Assembly (NCBI GenBank): GCA_900767005.1
Contig: CAAFXL010000148.1
Location: 1-7,487 of the forward strand
Direction of reading: 5' to 3'
DNA from: an uncultured Ruminobacter sp.
GTDB taxonomy: Bacteria > Pseudomonadota > Gammaproteobacteria > Enterobacterales > Succinivibrionaceae
DNA: 7,487 nucleotides
Shown one piece after another: positions 6,207 to 7,487 of this stretch. Positions within the stretch are counted from its first letter, which is position 1. The number at the start of each line of letters is the position of its first letter. Under the pieces are notes generated by a model. That model saw only the letters and a list, made by a program, of their open reading frames with translations, was not told where the DNA came from and did not search any database. Made by a program: the position numbers and the translations under genes.

Positions 6207-6220
6207 GGGGCGCTATATTA
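6207..6220 (-). promoter_or_regulatory. Candidate distal fis promoter: -10 with rrn-P1-like GC discriminator
   Basis: On the minus strand TAATAT (6220-6215, 4 of 6 to TATAAT) is followed after one base by GCGCCCC (6213-6207) and then AC. This closely resembles the GCGCCACC discriminator after the -10 of E. coli rrnB P1. Such GC-rich discriminators underlie stringent (ppGpp/DksA) control, and E. coli fis is under that control. The block is the only GC-rich patch in this spacer. The -35 at the expected place is poor. The leader to the fis ATG would be about 190 bases. Confidence 0.45.
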
Positions 6221-6300
6221 ATATTTTTTTTTACAATTTAAAAGTTTATTTTTTGCACAAAATTTAAAAAAATATCTTGCTTTTTAGGTGGCTTTGTTAT

Positions 6301-7176
6301 TTATAACTTTACACCACTAATTAAACACCATTCTTCTTTAAGTACTGGTGGATTTAATTTAAAATATTTTTGGTAAATCTGAGTAATTTCTTCAACTTGA
6401 GAATTAATAATACCAGAAATTGCAAATACTCCATTTGGTTTTACCATACCAGCAATGGTAGGAGCTAATTCTCTTAGGGGACCTGCTAAAATATTAGCAA
6501 CTAGAATATCAGCTTGTAGTTCACTTGGAGTTTCATTTGGTAGATAAAGCTTAATTTGGTCAGCACAGTTGTTTCTTTTAGCGTTTTCAAGGCTTGCTTC
6601 AATGGCTTGAGGATCAATATCAATACCATAAACTTCTTGAGCACCAAGTTTAATTGCACTTACTGCTAAAATTCCTGAACCACAACCAAAATCAATTACT
6701 TTCTTGTTTGTAAAATCTAAGCTATCAAGCCAGCATAAACACATATAGGTAGTTGGGTGAGTACCTGTACCAAATGCTAAACCTGGGTCAAGCATAACAT
6801 TAACTGCGTTTTTATCAGGAATTTCACACCAACTAGGACAAATCCATAATTTATTGCCACATTTGATTGGATGGAAATTATCCATCCATTCTCTAACCCA
6901 ATCTTTATCTTCTAATTGTTCAACTCTTAGGGTTATTTTTTTACCATAAGTCTTGGTTAAGAAATCAATAATTGGCTGTGGATTGATATCGGCTTCAAAA
7001 AGCCCGGTAACCATAGTTTTAGTCCAAAGTTTAGTTTCGCCTGGAGCTGGTTCATAAACAGGCATATCTTCTTTATCCATATAGGTTACACTTTGAGCTC
7101 CAAAGCCAGAAAGAATGTTACTAATTTTTGGAGCTTTTTTTTCAGTTGTACCAACATTAATTTGAATCCAAGGCAT
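6301..7176 (-). CDS. prmA: Ribosomal protein L11 methyltransferase
   Basis: PrmA adds methyl groups from S-adenosylmethionine to lysines and the N-terminal amine of ribosomal protein L11 in the cytoplasm. The N-terminal substrate-recognition domain takes up about residues 1-60 and a linker precedes the catalytic domain. Catalytic motifs are intact: LDPGLAFGTGTHPTT (129-143), VIDFGCGSGIL (160-170, SAM-binding glycine loop), GIDIDPQAIEAS (184-195, acidic SAM ribose contact) and VANILAGPL (226-234). The length of 291 residues matches E. coli PrmA (293). An AAAGGA ribosome site sits six bases before the ATG. The gene starts two bases after the stop of a partial upstream ORF, so the two are probably cotranscribed, and it precedes fis in the same direction with dusB missing. 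Confidence 0.97.
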   Translation of the reverse strand: MPWIQINVGTTEKKAPKISNILSGFGAQSVTYMDKEDMPVYEPAPGETKLWTKTMVTGLFEADINPQPIIDFLTKTYGKKITLRVEQLEDKDWVREWMDNFHPIKCGNKLWICPSWCEIPDKNAVNVMLDPGLAFGTGTHPTTYMCLCWLDSLDFTNKKVIDFGCGSGILAVSAIKLGAQEVYGIDIDPQAIEASLENAKRNNCADQIKLYLPNETPSELQADILVANILAGPLRELAPTIAGMVKPNGVFAISGIINSQVEEITQIYQKYFKLNPPVLKEEWCLISGVKL

Positions 7177-7178
7177 AT

Positions 7179-7471
7179 TTATTCCTTTTTAGCAATTTGC
7201 GAATTAAATTTTGTTTTCTCAATATTAAAATGCGGAAAATCATCATAATTTGAGCTGATATCTAAAAATACTCTTTGAGCTAATAGATTTATAGCATTAT
7301 AGATTTCCTGACAATTATTAAATATTGACACTGAGAACTCATGATTGTTCATAGTTGAAACTTGAAAAGTTGAAATTTTCATGAGCTCATTAATTTTTAT
7401 GAGGTCGGAGTTTTGAACTGTGATATTAATGTAATTATCTTTATAACTTAGATTTACAATATTATTAAATC
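7179..7471 (-). CDS. Unrecognised protein, partial, open to the contig edge
   Basis: The minus-strand frame that ends at the TAA at 7181-7179 stays open for about 97 codons up to the last genuine base near 7471. The first in-frame ATG at 7382 would give 67 residues, but the frame continues upstream without a stop, so this is more likely the C-terminal end of a longer protein. The only upstream stop (TGA over 7472-7470) uses an adapter base and is not real. The stop lies two bases before the prmA ATG, which suggests an operon. I do not recognise the family. The order of strands and helices (INITVQNSDLIKINEL ... IYNAINLLAQ) faintly recalls the small EIIB domain of PTS transporters, but no phosphorylatable cysteine is in the right place, so I give this no weight. 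In E. coli the neighbour upstream of prmA is panF, which this does not resemble. Confidence 0.5.
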
Positions 7472-7487
7472 AGATCGGAAGAGCACA
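7472..7487. other. Residual Illumina TruSeq adapter at the contig end (artefact)
   Basis: The last 16 bases, AGATCGGAAGAGCACA, equal the first 16 bases of the Illumina TruSeq read-1 adapter. This is not biological sequence. It remains from untrimmed reads and creates a false stop for the partial gene beside it. Confidence 0.95.

Noticed and set aside
7467..7487. Upstream TGA stop bounding a 67-residue small gene
   Set aside because: The stop uses a base of the sequencing adapter; without it the frame is open to the contig edge.

Overview
The window reads as an AT-rich gammaproteobacterial contig. The evidence is a 5S rRNA with the gammaproteobacterial core, a Fis protein whose C-terminal helix-turn-helix is almost identical to that of enterobacteria, and prmA lying upstream of fis in the same orientation. 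The genus cannot be fixed from this piece. Low-GC groups such as Succinivibrionaceae, Orbaceae or Psittacicella-like bacteria are only guesses. Both ends look like assembly edges: the left one starts a few bases inside a 5S rRNA gene (an rRNA-operon repeat), and the right one ends in 16 bases that match the Illumina TruSeq adapter.

Layout, left to right. Bases 1-147 hold the end of an rRNA operon (5S) and its intrinsic terminator. Bases 148-378 are a very AT-rich control region with three TCTAGT-type hexamers. At 379-1413 (+) is a WYL-domain transcription regulator of the BrxR/CapW type. At 1490-1960 (+) is a small membrane protein that looks like a decayed phosphatidylglycerophosphatase A. 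Converging on it from the minus strand is a two-gene operon: a BrxD/DUF2791-type P-loop ATPase (5540-4206) followed by a compact Lhr-like SF2 helicase (4183-1970). Upstream of these, also on the minus strand, are fis (6016-5684) with a strong terminator and prmA (7176-6301). An unrecognised partial gene then runs off the contig (from 7179 rightwards).

The accessory part (about 150-5600) sits between two housekeeping landmarks, the rRNA operon and prmA-fis. The ATPase-helicase pair resembles the BrxD and BrxHI components of type 2 BREX phage defence, and the WYL protein resembles regulators that control BREX and CBASS loci. No PglX methyltransferase, PglZ phosphatase, PglY/BrxC or PglW is present. 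The best reading is a reduced or stand-alone DNA-processing/defence-like module, possibly with its own regulator; this is inference.

The prmA-fis end is also unusual. dusB, which normally lies between prmA and fis in gammaproteobacteria, is missing. In its place is a 284-base AT-rich spacer that appears to keep an rRNA-P1-like promoter discriminator and several hairpins.
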